Assembly: GCF_018860365.1 (NCBI RefSeq)
Contig: NZ_JAHKPO010000003.1
Span: forward strand, 1-64,000
DNA: 64,000 nucleotides
Direction of reading: 5' to 3'
Origin: Arenibacter algicola
GTDB lineage: Bacteria; Bacteroidota; Bacteroidia; Flavobacteriales; Flavobacteriaceae
The notes under the pieces were generated by a model. It was given only the letters and a program-made list of their open reading frames with translations. It made no database searches and was not told the DNA's origin. Positions 37,283 through 47,552 of the stretch are shown one piece after another. Both the position numbers and the translations under genes were made by a program. How positions within the stretch are numbered: the first letter of the stretch is position 1; every line of letters begins with the position of its first letter.

Positions 37283-38386
37283 TTACTGATATTGTAATTT
37301 GGGTTTTTTGCCCAGTTCCTTTAGATGTTTAAAGTGCGAAATTATAGCTTTTCTTGTAGTTTTATATTCGTTGTATGGTAAATTAAATTCATTTGCAGTC
37401 TCTTTAACAATTTTGGCAATTTTTGTGTAATGAATATGACTGATGTTCGGGAAAATATGATGTTCCACTTGATGGTTTAATCCCCCTGTAAACCAGTTTA
37501 CTACACGGTTATTAGTGCCAAAATTTACAGTGGTGAACAACTGGTGAATGGCCCAGGTATTTTTCATGGTACCGTCCTTTTCAGGTAGTGGTGTTTCCGC
37601 TTCGTCCACAACATGTGCCAATTGAAAAACTACGCTCAGTATTACTCCGGCAACATAATGCATTATGAAAAAGCCTAAAAGAATTTTCCACCAGGCAATA
37701 TCCAGAAATACCATAGGTACTATGATCCAAACGGTTATATATATTAACTTGGTGACTACCAGCATACTCCAGTTCATAAATGGATTTGGAAACTTGCCAT
37801 AGGCCAATTTTCTTTTGGTATAGCGGTACATTTGCTGAAAATCCGTAGTTATTGCCCAATTGAATGTAAGAAGGCCATAAAGGAATATGGAGTAAAAATG
37901 CTGAAATTTATGGAATCTGTGCCATTTGGCATGCTTTGAAAACCTCAAAATCCTTCCTGCTTCCAAATCTTCATCGTGTTCATGGATATTGGTATAGGTG
38001 TGGTGCAGCACATTGTGTTGTACCTGCCAGTTGTAAACGTTGCCGGCCAGAATATAGATACTGCCTCCCATTAGTTTGTTTACCCATTTCTTGTTGGAAT
38101 AGGAACCGTGGTTCCCGTCGTGCATTACATTCATCCCAACTCCCGCCATGCCAATGCCCATGGTAATGGTGAGTAATAAATTGGCCCAATTTGGAAGTCC
38201 TAGGGTTAGAATTAGAAAATAAGGTGCCAAAAATAAGGCAAACATTACTGCTGTTTTTAAGTGCAATTTCCAGTTCCCTGTCTTTTTAAGGTTGTTTTCT
38301 TTGAAATAATCATTAACGCGCTTATTTAGGGTTTTGAAAAATTGGGCAGAGTCTTTTCGTGAAAATCTTATGGGTCTGTTCTCCAT
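37283..38386 (-). CDS. Membrane fatty acid desaturase
   Basis: 367 residues. The three di-iron His boxes are complete: HDGNH near residue 90, HNVLHH near 127 and HQVEHH near 315. Four to five membrane helices surround them (FALFLAPYFLILTLGLPNW, IVPMVFLDIAWWKILLGFF). It introduces a cis double bond into acyl chains of lipids or acyl-CoA; the position is unknown. It probably adjusts membrane fluidity. It is co-directional with the aminotransferase. Confidence 0.92.
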   Translation of the reverse strand: MENRPIRFSRKDSAQFFKTLNKRVNDYFKENNLKKTGNWKLHLKTAVMFALFLAPYFLILTLGLPNWANLLLTITMGIGMAGVGMNVMHDGNHGSYSNKKWVNKLMGGSIYILAGNVYNWQVQHNVLHHTYTNIHEHDEDLEAGRILRFSKHAKWHRFHKFQHFYSIFLYGLLTFNWAITTDFQQMYRYTKRKLAYGKFPNPFMNWSMLVVTKLIYITVWIIVPMVFLDIAWWKILLGFFIMHYVAGVILSVVFQLAHVVDEAETPLPEKDGTMKNTWAIHQLFTTVNFGTNNRVVNWFTGGLNHQVEHHIFPNISHIHYTKIAKIVKETANEFNLPYNEYKTTRKAIISHFKHLKELGKKPKLQYQ

Positions 38387-38502
38387 GATTTAATTTTTTG
38401 TAAATATACGGCAAATCGAGCCCAAATTAAGTATAACTGCTTGGTTAAAACTTAGGCCATGCCTATTAAAGTGCTATTTTTGCAAAAATTTAACTAAACA
38501 AA

Positions 38503-39138
38503 ATGGACTACACAATTATTTATAAATATTTTCCGGATTTAACCGATTTGCAGAAACAGCAGATTGAAAAATTGCAACATTTGTACCAGGATTGGAACGT
38601 AAAGATAAATGTGGTTTCCAGGAAAGATATAGATGAATTGTATTTAAGACATGTGCTACATTCAATGGCAATAGCCAAATTTATAAAATTTAATCCCGGG
38701 GCAAAAGTATTGGACGTAGGAACCGGAGGTGGATTTCCTGGGATACCCTTGGCTATTTTGTACCCCGAGACCCATTTTACACTGGTCGATGCCATAGGGA
38801 AAAAAATCAAAGTGGTGCAGGAGGTTGTGGCGGGGCTGGAAATTGAAAATGTCACTGCGGTTAATTCTAGAGTGGAAGAAATTAAGGGGCAGTTCGATTT
38901 TATTGTTAGCAGGGCAGTAGCGGCCATGCCAACTTTTACACATTGGGTGAAAGGTAAAATAAAAAAGAAATCGGAACACGAACGGAAAAATGGAATCCTG
39001 TATTTAAAAGGGGGAGACCTGGAAGAAGAATTAAGGGATTACCGTACCGTGGAAATCTATAATCTTTCGGAAATTTTTGAAGAGGAATTTTTTGAAACCA
39101 AAAAGTTGGTGTACTTACCCGTAAAATTTAAGGGCTAA
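38503..39138 (+). CDS. rsmG: 16S rRNA (guanine527-N7)-methyltransferase
   Basis: 211 residues, the usual length. It methylates G527 in 16S rRNA. The SAM-binding segment LDVGTGGGFPGIPLAI is near residue 68. The N-terminal YQDWNVKINVVSRKDIDELY and VSRAVAAM near 150 match the family. A TATTTTTG box resembling the phylum's -7 element is at 38475-38482, upstream of the start. Confidence 0.94.
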   Translation: MDYTIIYKYFPDLTDLQKQQIEKLQHLYQDWNVKINVVSRKDIDELYLRHVLHSMAIAKFIKFNPGAKVLDVGTGGGFPGIPLAILYPETHFTLVDAIGKKIKVVQEVVAGLEIENVTAVNSRVEEIKGQFDFIVSRAVAAMPTFTHWVKGKIKKKSEHERKNGILYLKGGDLEEELRDYRTVEIYNLSEIFEEEFFETKKLVYLPVKFKG

Positions 39139-39140
39139 TT

Positions 39141-39269
39141 CTATAGGCTTAACATGTGGTAATAAGACTCCCTACAGGTTTTGGCATAGGCCTTTATGTA
39201 ATTAGGGATATTTCTAAATGAAAAACTTTTTGCTTTACTCTGTGTTTTGTTTTCTATGCTTTCTTTCAT
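39141..39269 (-). CDS. Possible 42-residue small protein
   Basis: An ATG frame encodes 42 residues beginning MKESIENKTQSKAKSFSF, ending with an aromatic/Cys part (YAKTCRESYYHMLSL). It is positively charged, with no membrane segment. It converges on rsmG with 2 bp between the stops. The remaining gap to 39494 is AT-rich without other signs of coding. The evidence is amino-acid composition only; no family is recognised. Confidence 0.35.
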   Translation of the reverse strand: MKESIENKTQSKAKSFSFRNIPNYIKAYAKTCRESYYHMLSL

Positions 39270-39494
39270 GGTCACTTGCTTTAATGTTAACTTTAAATTG
39301 ACTGTAAATTTACAATAACTTAACGTTAAATTTACATTATAATTGTGTGAAAGATGCTTTAATTTATGTTAAATCTATCCTTTTGCCTAGGTTTATTCCG
39401 ATAATAATCGTTTTTGGGTAGCCGAAATTATCAATTTTAAAGTGTAGGCCATGGGCATATAATTGCCTATAGTGGGTGGAACTTTATAATAAGC

Positions 39495-39530
39495 AAGGCC
39501 CGTATCTGCTACTTGCAGATACGGGCCTTT
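39495..39530 (-). terminator. pruA terminator
   Basis: AAGGCCCGTATCTGC pairs perfectly with GCAGATACGGGCCTT across a 5-base loop, about 20 bases past the pruA stop. The 15-bp stem is strong, but the tail is only moderately T-rich on the minus strand. Confidence 0.75.
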
Positions 39531-39549
39531 ACAATATAGTTTTATAACC

Positions 39550-41178
39550 TTATCCCAAGAACGGGTATCTGTAATCTACTGGGGTTACAAAAGTTTCCTT
39601 TATTAACCTTGGGGATACCCAACGCAAAAGGTTTTGGGCGGAACCGGCCTTGTCGTTGGTGCCCGAAGCCCGTGCTCCACCAAATGGCTGCTGTCCTACA
39701 ACGGCACCTGTTGGTTTGTCGTTAATATAAAAGTTGCCGGCACAGTTCTGCAATGCTTTGGTTGCTTCGGCAATAGAATAACGATCTCCAGAGAGTACGG
39801 CGCCGGTAAGTGCGTATTCGGAGGTGCTATCTACCAATTTAAGTGTCTTGGACCAATCCTTGTCCTCATACACGTAAATGGTGACCACAGGGCCGAAAAG
39901 TTCGGTTTCCATGGTGGTGTATTTTGGGTCGGTGGTTACAATCACGGTAGGCTCTATGAAGTATCCCTTGGATTTGTCATAATTTCCGCCCACATAAATT
40001 TCGGCATTCTTGTCCTGTTTGGCCTGGTCAATGTACTTGGCCAATTTGTCAAAAGAGGCTTCATGGATAACGGCTGTAATAAAGTTGCCCATATCCTCTG
40101 GAGAACCCGGCTTGTTGAACGATTCCACATCGGTTTTTACAAAATCCAATATTTCCTTGGAGATAGATTTTGGAAGGTAAACCCTGGAGGCGGCACTACA
40201 TTTCTGGCCCTGGAATTCGAAAGCTCCCCTTACAATGGCAGTTGCAACCTGTTTTGGGTTGGCGGTAGGATGCGCTATAATAAAATCCTTACCTCCAGTT
40301 TCGCCAACAATCCTAGGATAGGTTTTGTATTTGTGGATATTGTTTCCAATCTGTTTCCACAATTCCTTAAATACATGGGTGGACCCAGTGTAATGGATTC
40401 CGGCAAAATCCGGACTGTCCAAAGCTACTTTTGTAATCATTACAGGATCTCCGTAAACCACATTTATAACACCATCGGGTAGCCCGGCTTCCTTAAAGAT
40501 ATCCACGATTACCTTAGCAGAAAATACCTGACTGTCGCTAGGTTTCCACAATACCACATTTCCCATCATTGCAGCACTTGCAGGAAGGTTTCCTGCAATT
40601 GCAGTAAAATTAAATGGGGTTATGGCGTAGATGAAACCTTCCAATGGACGGTATTCTACCCTGTTCCAAATACCTTCTGCAGAATCTGGTTGTTCCTCGT
40701 AGATCTGGGACATGTATTCCACATTGAAACGGAGGAAATCTATAAGTTCACAGGCAGCATCAATCTCGGCCTGATGTATATTTTTTGATTGCGCAATCAT
40801 AGTTGCGGCATTGATTTTTGCCCTATATGGTCCCGAAATCAATTCCGCGACCTTTAGGAATATGGCAGCGCGTTGTTCCCATTCCAAATCTGCCCATTGT
40901 TTCCTAGCTTCTAAAGCGTTGGATACGGCATTGGACACATCTTCCTTGTTGGCAGTATGGTATTGGCCAACTATGTGCTGATGATCGTGAGGAGGGGAAA
41001 TGGTTCTGGTATTTCCAGATTTTACATCTTTTCCGCCTATATACATGGCAATGTCTGCGTTGCCATTGAAATAGGCACTGTATTGTTTTAGTACTTCATC
41101 CCGCTCTGGAGTGCCGGGGGCATAACTTTTAATAGGTTCGTTATATGCCGTGGGGACTTGAAAAAATCCTTTGCCCAT
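39550..41178 (-). CDS. pruA: L-glutamate gamma-semialdehyde dehydrogenase
   Basis: 542 residues, the single-domain class. It oxidises glutamate semialdehyde (1-pyrroline-5-carboxylate) to glutamate with NAD in proline breakdown. The catalytic Cys is in FQGQKCSAASRVYLP near residue 325 and the general-base Glu in IVGETGGKDFIIAHP near 292. The proline dehydrogenase gene is not in the window. Confidence 0.95.
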   Translation of the reverse strand: MGKGFFQVPTAYNEPIKSYAPGTPERDEVLKQYSAYFNGNADIAMYIGGKDVKSGNTRTISPPHDHQHIVGQYHTANKEDVSNAVSNALEARKQWADLEWEQRAAIFLKVAELISGPYRAKINAATMIAQSKNIHQAEIDAACELIDFLRFNVEYMSQIYEEQPDSAEGIWNRVEYRPLEGFIYAITPFNFTAIAGNLPASAAMMGNVVLWKPSDSQVFSAKVIVDIFKEAGLPDGVINVVYGDPVMITKVALDSPDFAGIHYTGSTHVFKELWKQIGNNIHKYKTYPRIVGETGGKDFIIAHPTANPKQVATAIVRGAFEFQGQKCSAASRVYLPKSISKEILDFVKTDVESFNKPGSPEDMGNFITAVIHEASFDKLAKYIDQAKQDKNAEIYVGGNYDKSKGYFIEPTVIVTTDPKYTTMETELFGPVVTIYVYEDKDWSKTLKLVDSTSEYALTGAVLSGDRYSIAEATKALQNCAGNFYINDKPTGAVVGQQPFGGARASGTNDKAGSAQNLLRWVSPRLIKETFVTPVDYRYPFLG

Positions 41179-41386
41179 GATAATTATTTTTTAAGTTCAA
41201 ATTATCTGCAAAGGTACTAAATGCATTAGCGAAAATAAAACTAAGTGCTAAGTGAATTTTGGGGTATGGTGAAAGAATACTAATATTAAGTTGCGGGAAT
41301 CACGGATATTATTGTTGATACGACGCACTGCATTTTCCATAATGTAACATCATGGAAATATTAGTTAGTAAAAAAGGGTTTGCAAT

Positions 41387-41773
41387 TTAATTTAATGCAA
41401 AGGGGGCGCTAAATTTAAAAGTAGGGATGTAGACCCTAAACTTCTCGGAATTATTAATGCTGACCATGTTGTAATGACCCTTCATGGCCCCAATGGTTGA
41501 AGCCAATAGGCACCCAGAGCTGTATGTGTGCGATTCTCCAGGTTTGATAACCGGCTTTTTGCCAATTACCCCTTCGCCGTCCAATACTTCCAATTCATTC
41601 AAGGAATCATAAATCTGCCAATGACGTGATGTCAATTGAACAGAATCCTTGCTTTGGTTTTCTATAGTTATGGTATAGCCGAAAGCAAAATGCATTTTGT
41701 AGTTCTTGAAGAAAGTTCCTTCAAAACTGGTGTTTACCGAAATTTTAATGCCTTTTGTTACCTGTGTTATCAT
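41387..41773 (-). CDS. apaG: ApaG family protein
   Basis: 128 residues, one immunoglobulin-like beta domain, the size of ApaG/CorD. Family motifs: FAFGYTITIENQSKDSVQL near residue 30, HWQIYDS, KPGESHTYSSG and LLASTIGAMKGHY. The role is uncertain; in enterics it is tied to Co2+/Mg2+ sensitivity. It is followed by a 558-bp AT-rich gap (41774-42331) in which no gene or structured element was seen. Confidence 0.88.
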   Translation of the reverse strand: MITQVTKGIKISVNTSFEGTFFKNYKMHFAFGYTITIENQSKDSVQLTSRHWQIYDSLNELEVLDGEGVIGKKPVIKPGESHTYSSGCLLASTIGAMKGHYNMVSINNSEKFRVYIPTFKFSAPFALN

Positions 41774-42331
41774 AAGATCGGGTTCTAATATGTAAATAAA
41801 CTTCCTGTCGTAAGCATTAAAACCTATAATGCCATCAAAACAAAAAATACAGTATTTTCAGATACGTATTTAACTGCGGTTATCAATCTACTTTGCTCAA
41901 AGGAATTCCACATTGTTTTACAAAGATAAAGAGCAAATGTTACAATTTATCTTAAAATTATAATTCATTTTAATAATGAATATTGGACCTCTAAAAAGCA
42001 ATTAGTCAGCAAGATAAAGAACAACTACAAATTATAAAAGTTAATGTAGATATAATCGGTGTAATTATATTTATTTCTGATGTAAATCAATACAATTTGT
42101 TTCTGCACAATGGTCCAAGGGCTATAATTGAAAATTCGTGCTGGTTCCCTATTTATGTATTAAGTGTCTCTTCAAAATTAATAATGACATTAGTACTATT
42201 GTTTCGCTGGATTATTATTTTATATAATCTCAGTAAAATTTATTTAAGCTGAAAAAGAGAACTAATAATGAATATTGAATTATTTTTATTTGTATTCGAG
42301 TTTTAATTGTAGAAATTTGTCAAAAGGTATT

Positions 42332-44737
42332 ATGATAATTGAAGGTGTAAAGAAGGTTCTGGTACAAACTTGGTCGAGTTTCGGGCGGTTAGTTGTCTAT
42401 GTTCGGCAGCATCCTTTTAAATCGGTGCTTTTTGCAGCTATTGCAGGATTTTGCAGTCTGTTTTTACTTTTCCTGCTTATTTACCTAGGTGCGTTTGGGA
42501 AGTTACCGACCAAGGCCTATTTAAAAACCTTAAAAAACCCTGTAACCTCTACAATCTATGCCTCCAATAAAGAGCCCATTGGGTATTATTATCTTCAAAA
42601 TAGATCAAATGCCGATAGTTCACAAATAAAGCCAGCCCTAATACAGGCACTTGTGGCCACCGAAGATTCACGGTTCTACGAGCATAGGGGGATAGACTAC
42701 AAGAGTTATGCAAGGGTATTGATAAAATCCATCATTTTGCAGCAAAATGCAGGAGGTGGCAGTACCATCACCCAACAGGTGGCCAAAAATTTGTTCGGTA
42801 GGGAGAAACAGTTTTTCCTTTCTACGCCCATCAATAAAATCAGGGAGATATTTATAGCCAGAAGACTGGAAAGTATTTATGATAAAGAGGATATTATATT
42901 GCTGTACTTCAATACGGTTTCCTTTGGTGAAAATGTCTATGGAATTGAAAAAGCGGCCTTGCGCTTCTTTAACAAAGCCCCTGAAGAACTTACTTTAACC
43001 GAGAGTGCCACCCTGGTAGGTCTCTTAAAGGCACCTTCCTATTATAATCCAAGAAATTTTCTTGAAAGGGCCGAACAGAGACGTAATGTGGTACTGTCCC
43101 AAATGCTTAAATACGATTATATTACCCCTGAAACTTTTGAAGAAGCCCAGACTCCCCTGAAATTGGATTATCAGACCCCAAAGAAGGTGTCCTCCTTTTC
43201 TGCTTATTTTAAGGATTATGTAGCAACGGAGTTTGCTTTATGGGCTGAAGACAACCCTGCTCCCGACGGTCATACTTACGATTTGGAGGCAGACGGGTTA
43301 AACATTTATACTACTTTAAATACGAACATACAGAAATATGCGGAAGCTGCCCTGCATAGACAGGTGGACAATCTCCAGAAACTTATGGATACGTATTGGG
43401 CAGCAGCAACTACAGAGGGTGGTAAAGAGGTGCTACTCCAAAAATTGGTGGATCAAAATAGCGAAGTAAAGCAAATGCTACAAAGGGGTAGGACCAAGGA
43501 GGAAATAGCAGCCTTTGTAAAGGAAAAGCGGAAAAGAAAATATTGGGTAATCGGCAAGGGGTATGAAGAACAAATGCAGTCGTTGGAAGATTCTATAGCA
43601 AAAAGCATCAATAGATTACATGCCGGGGTTATAGCGGTCAGCAGTAATTCTGGTAGGATAATGGGCTATGTAGGTGGTATCGATTACGGATTTAGCCAAA
43701 TAGACAATGTTGTTACGCCAAGACAGGTCGGCTCTACTTTTAAGCCTATTACCTATTTGGCGGCTTTGCAGGCAGGGGAGGACCCGTGTAATTATTATGA
43801 CAATAATTTAATAACATATTCCAAATACGAGGATTGGAGACCGCGAAATTCGAATAATAAGTATGGGGGCAGTTATTCCATGCATGGTGCCTTGGCAAAT
43901 TCTATAAATACGGTTTCGGTGACCCTTCAACTGAGGACCGGTACGGAGAGGGTTTTGGACCAGGCAAAGAAAATGGGTATAGGCTCGGAACTTCCGAATG
44001 TGCCATCCATTGTATTGGGCACGGCCGATATCAGTTTGTTGGAAATGGTAACTGCATATGCCAGTATTTCCAATGGTGGAAACAAAATAAAACCTTATGC
44101 CATTGATCGTATAGAAGATGAACAGGGCAATGTTTTGTTCGAAGCAAAACCACGGTACGAAGGAAGGGTAGCTAGCTCCGAAAACATTAAGGCCTTGCAA
44201 AAAATGATGGAAGGTGTTATTCGGAATGGCACGGGGTCGCGTTTGTTGGGTTATGAGATTCCTTTTAATATTATAGGAAAGACGGGAACTACCCAAAATA
44301 ATGGCGATGGCTGGTTTATTGGTTGTTCCCCGGAGTTGGTTGTAGGTTCTTGGGTGGGTACCTTTGACAAAAGGGTGCAGTTTGCATCCACGAGTATGGG
44401 TTCTGGTGCCAATACAGCCCTGCCAATTGTAGCCTCCATATTTAAGAATTTGAGTTATTGGAAAAGACCTTTGCTCACCAATTTTGAGTACGATTTTGAT
44501 TATTTTCCCTGTAGGCCTTTTGTAGAATCCAATGCGAAGGAGGCTTATGAGTTGGCTCAAACAGATTCTACCTATTTATTGGAATTGAGAATTAAGGATA
44601 CCCTTGCCATATTAAAAGATAAACCCGTGGAAATTGATAGTGTACAAGGTATTTTTCCAGGCGAGATGCCCCTGGATTCCATTGCAAAGGATAGCCTTAC
44701 TATCGGCATCGATATATCCAATACAAATATTGATTAG
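42332..44737 (+). CDS. Class A penicillin-binding protein (PBP1A-type)
   Basis: 801 residues from ATG 42332, which has AAAGG eight bases before it; a longer frame to 42275 adds an unlikely tail. One N-terminal membrane helix (ILFAAIAGF-type, near residues 40-60) anchors it. The glycosyltransferase domain has LVATEDSRFYEHRGID and GGGSTITQQVAKNLF. The transpeptidase domain has the Ser-x-x-Lys in VGSTFKPITYLAAL, SINTVSV and the KTGTT box. It polymerises and crosslinks peptidoglycan in the periplasm. Confidence 0.94.
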   Translation: MIIEGVKKVLVQTWSSFGRLVVYVRQHPFKSVLFAAIAGFCSLFLLFLLIYLGAFGKLPTKAYLKTLKNPVTSTIYASNKEPIGYYYLQNRSNADSSQIKPALIQALVATEDSRFYEHRGIDYKSYARVLIKSIILQQNAGGGSTITQQVAKNLFGREKQFFLSTPINKIREIFIARRLESIYDKEDIILLYFNTVSFGENVYGIEKAALRFFNKAPEELTLTESATLVGLLKAPSYYNPRNFLERAEQRRNVVLSQMLKYDYITPETFEEAQTPLKLDYQTPKKVSSFSAYFKDYVATEFALWAEDNPAPDGHTYDLEADGLNIYTTLNTNIQKYAEAALHRQVDNLQKLMDTYWAAATTEGGKEVLLQKLVDQNSEVKQMLQRGRTKEEIAAFVKEKRKRKYWVIGKGYEEQMQSLEDSIAKSINRLHAGVIAVSSNSGRIMGYVGGIDYGFSQIDNVVTPRQVGSTFKPITYLAALQAGEDPCNYYDNNLITYSKYEDWRPRNSNNKYGGSYSMHGALANSINTVSVTLQLRTGTERVLDQAKKMGIGSELPNVPSIVLGTADISLLEMVTAYASISNGGNKIKPYAIDRIEDEQGNVLFEAKPRYEGRVASSENIKALQKMMEGVIRNGTGSRLLGYEIPFNIIGKTGTTQNNGDGWFIGCSPELVVGSWVGTFDKRVQFASTSMGSGANTALPIVASIFKNLSYWKRPLLTNFEYDFDYFPCRPFVESNAKEAYELAQTDSTYLLELRIKDTLAILKDKPVEIDSVQGIFPGEMPLDSIAKDSLTIGIDISNTNID

Positions 44738-44815
44738 GGATGTAGCTACTACTATCCAGGATTTGTTTTTGGCAATGTTAATAAGAAACCTTTTTAATTA
44801 TAAATAGTAAACAAA

Positions 44816-47125
44816 TTGATAAATACAATTCTAAATGTCCGTCATTATTTAAAGAAAAATTGGTGTGTAGTTTTTCTCTTGCCATTATTGGTTTTGGTAC
44901 TTGGCTGTTCCCAAAATTCGAAAACCAGTTTTAGTACAAATTATTTGCGAATAAGTATTAATGACCAAGGCCTAATTTATAGCATTAAAGACCTTACAAA
45001 GTCACAGCCAAGGGAGTTGAGTCCTTCTGATAGGCCATCTCCATTATTGACTTTGTACAATAGCAAGCTAGACACCTTGTACCGCCCGCTGAGTGTCGAT
45101 TTTAAACAACCCCATATTATAGAGCTTGCCTATCCCAACAATTCCAGAGCTGAAATCAGAGTTGAGCAGAAGGACAAGTATCTAAAATTCACTCTTGTTT
45201 CCTTGACCAACCGGGAAGATATTGAAGGGGTGCAATGGGGTTCTATCCATACCAATATCACTAATCTTTTTGGGGAAATCATTGGTGTAGCTCGAGATAC
45301 CAGTGAAACGGTCAATTATGCCGTCGGGATGCTGGCCCTGGACGACAATACCTTAGGTGGTACTTCCAGGACCATTGGGGATGCTGCTCCTTTTCAATAT
45401 GTTATCCACTCACCCGATACTATTCAATATCCATTACCGGAAGACCTGTATGAGGGGCAAATTTTTACCTTGGGCGGCAACGGAATTAGTGACGTAGCCT
45501 TTTATGCCCACAAGGAACCTTATTATAGGATTTTGTATGGCAACGCTGCTGAAATTGATAACAAGGGAAGGATCTCTATCACCTATAATTCAAGGGACAG
45601 AACAAAAAAAAGGGAGGTTTATTTTTCACTTATACCCAATATGGAGGCAAATACGCCCAACCATCTTCAAGTTGAACCTGTACCTGGTGTTGATTATATT
45701 GGGTCTTCGGTGGCTTTATGGGGCAGTCCGGATAGCACGGCCTTGATGGATGTGATTCAGGATATTGTTTTGTCTGAAGGACTTCCCTATCCCACGATAG
45801 ATGGAAAATGGGTGAAAGACCCTGCTGCTTATGTTCCGGATGCCATTACCAGCGGAGGTCTTTACGATAGTATTGTGTCCTATGCTTCCAGATTGGGTTT
45901 TAAGGCGATCAGTCTTTATGACCAGAGCTTTTTACGTCCAGATCGTGGTAACGAGGGGTATATAGATGGAAAGGGATTTGAGAAAAAACAATTAAAATTT
46001 ACTTCTGGAAATTTATCACATAAAGAGTTTGCCAATATGGCGGGAAAATACGGTATTACAATAGGTAGAACTCCGATTACTACGGCATTAGCGCCAGGCA
46101 CCAAAGATGCCAGTCCCGTTCCAAGCGATAGTTTGTGCTATCAGCAAAAACGCTTGTTGACGAAAGGCATCAGTTCAATAGATACCATTATACTAGTAGA
46201 CGATCCCAAATATATGGACGAGATAGGCAGTTGGGAAGGCCATGCGGAAAATCTGAATATGGTAAAAATAGGCAAGGAGCTTATACATTACCTGGGCGTT
46301 TCCCAAGAGGAGCCTTATCGACTTCTAAATGTAAAGAGGGGTTATTGGGGGACCACTCCAACAGCACATAAAACCAACGACACCATATACAAACTTCAGG
46401 TGACCATAAACTATGGCTATGACGGATTGATACCTAATATAGGGCTTCAGGATAAAATTGCAGAGTACTATGCTGATGTAAGTTTTATTAACGGCTTGGG
46501 CTATTACGATTTTGACGGACAGGAGTTTTTGTTCAATAATGGGCACGGATACTATTCGGCCAAGCGTTTTTTTAGAAAAATGTTCGATAGAGCCGCTATG
46601 CACGGTATTCCTCCTATCCGATTTACGGGAGCTACCCTATCTGAAGGTTCATGGCATTATCAAAGTATATGGAATGTAGGAGGGGGGAAGAATTTATATG
46701 ATGTAGAAACTAGGGAATGGGGAAGTGCCACAAGTCAGGGAAAGGATCTTAGGGATGTAACGTATGCCAATTATTTTCCGGTGGGTATGGGTGGAAATTT
46801 TCCTATCAATGCCAATTGCACTGTTGAGCAATATGAACATATACAGGCAATTTCAGTAGGGATTGGCACTACCTATAGTCTCTATTTAAATCAGAAAGAT
46901 GTGGAAAGCTGTCCAGAAAAGGAGGCCATATTTAAGGTAATAAGGACTTGGGAAAATGCAAGAGCGGCAAATGCCTTTCCGAGAGATGTAAAAAAACTTT
47001 TAGTTAAGCCTGAAAAGAATTGGAGGTTGCTCAATGGCGAAAACAAGGATACCTGGATTTTGAACGAATTAAAGGAAGGTGAAAAAGTTAAAAGCTATAT
47101 ATTAAATAGGGCTGAAGGGTATTAG
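44816..47125 (+). CDS. Putative secreted glycoside hydrolase-like lipoprotein, family unknown
   Basis: 769 residues. The only usable start is TTG 44816. A signal peptide follows with Cys31 in LLVLVLGCSQ. The first 270 residues are beta-sandwich-like (LRISINDQGLIYSIKDLTK; GMLALDDNTLGGTSRTIGD). Then a barrel-like region begins (SSVALWGSPDSTALMDVI), with GYYDFDGQEFLFNNGHGYYS near residue 570 and late Trp/Asp-rich segments, resembling clan-D type enzymes. A 90-residue beta insert (about 450-540) holds VKRGYWGTTPTAHKTNDTI. Glycosidase activity is inferred from fold impression only. No transporter or SusCD pair adjoins it. Confidence 0.55.
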   Translation: MINTILNVRHYLKKNWCVVFLLPLLVLVLGCSQNSKTSFSTNYLRISINDQGLIYSIKDLTKSQPRELSPSDRPSPLLTLYNSKLDTLYRPLSVDFKQPHIIELAYPNNSRAEIRVEQKDKYLKFTLVSLTNREDIEGVQWGSIHTNITNLFGEIIGVARDTSETVNYAVGMLALDDNTLGGTSRTIGDAAPFQYVIHSPDTIQYPLPEDLYEGQIFTLGGNGISDVAFYAHKEPYYRILYGNAAEIDNKGRISITYNSRDRTKKREVYFSLIPNMEANTPNHLQVEPVPGVDYIGSSVALWGSPDSTALMDVIQDIVLSEGLPYPTIDGKWVKDPAAYVPDAITSGGLYDSIVSYASRLGFKAISLYDQSFLRPDRGNEGYIDGKGFEKKQLKFTSGNLSHKEFANMAGKYGITIGRTPITTALAPGTKDASPVPSDSLCYQQKRLLTKGISSIDTIILVDDPKYMDEIGSWEGHAENLNMVKIGKELIHYLGVSQEEPYRLLNVKRGYWGTTPTAHKTNDTIYKLQVTINYGYDGLIPNIGLQDKIAEYYADVSFINGLGYYDFDGQEFLFNNGHGYYSAKRFFRKMFDRAAMHGIPPIRFTGATLSEGSWHYQSIWNVGGGKNLYDVETREWGSATSQGKDLRDVTYANYFPVGMGGNFPINANCTVEQYEHIQAISVGIGTTYSLYLNQKDVESCPEKEAIFKVIRTWENARAANAFPRDVKKLLVKPEKNWRLLNGENKDTWILNELKEGEKVKSYILNRAEGY

Positions 47126-47135
47126 ATTATTAAAA

Positions 47136-47267
47136 ATGATGTTGAGGTATGTGCTATATTGGTTATGGAACAAATCTGATTTTTTTTCCACGTTTCTGAC
47201 CATTAAAGTAATTGGTCTGAAGCAGGCTATGCAGGAGTTCTATGCCAATAATAAATACCGACCATAG
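47136..47267 (+). CDS. Possible 43-residue small protein
   Basis: An ATG frame 10 bases after the previous stop encodes 43 residues starting MMLRYVLYWLWNKSDFFSTF and ending KQAMQEFYANNKYRP. It is aromatic and basic. Its closeness to the upstream gene would allow co-translation, but there is no family match and chance is possible. The rest of the gap (47268-47552) holds a TACATTTG box at 47363-47370 that may be the -7 element for the response regulator. Confidence 0.25.
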   Translation: MMLRYVLYWLWNKSDFFSTFLTIKVIGLKQAMQEFYANNKYRP

Positions 47268-47552
47268 GCAAATCGTGTTAACTATTATTTGAAATGCAGC
47301 TTTATACGTTGAAATGCAGGTGTTTGGAATAAAATACACAGTTTCTGTTTGATTTTTTTGCCTACATTTGTATAAACAAAATTTATAGGAAAAATATTAC
47401 TTTATAAAAAATTAAACTTACCCAAAATAAGGAGCGTCAAATCCTTGGCATTATTTCTGTGATTATTGTAGCTTGATAATAACCCACTGTAATCATTCGG
47501 AGAGTACTATGCACTAGCGATATGAGTGTGCCTTTTTACACTTTTTAAGGTT

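Noticed and set aside
39634-40482. Plus-strand frame of 282 codons opposite pruA
   Set aside because: It is antisense to a fully recognised enzyme and its product has no family resemblance.
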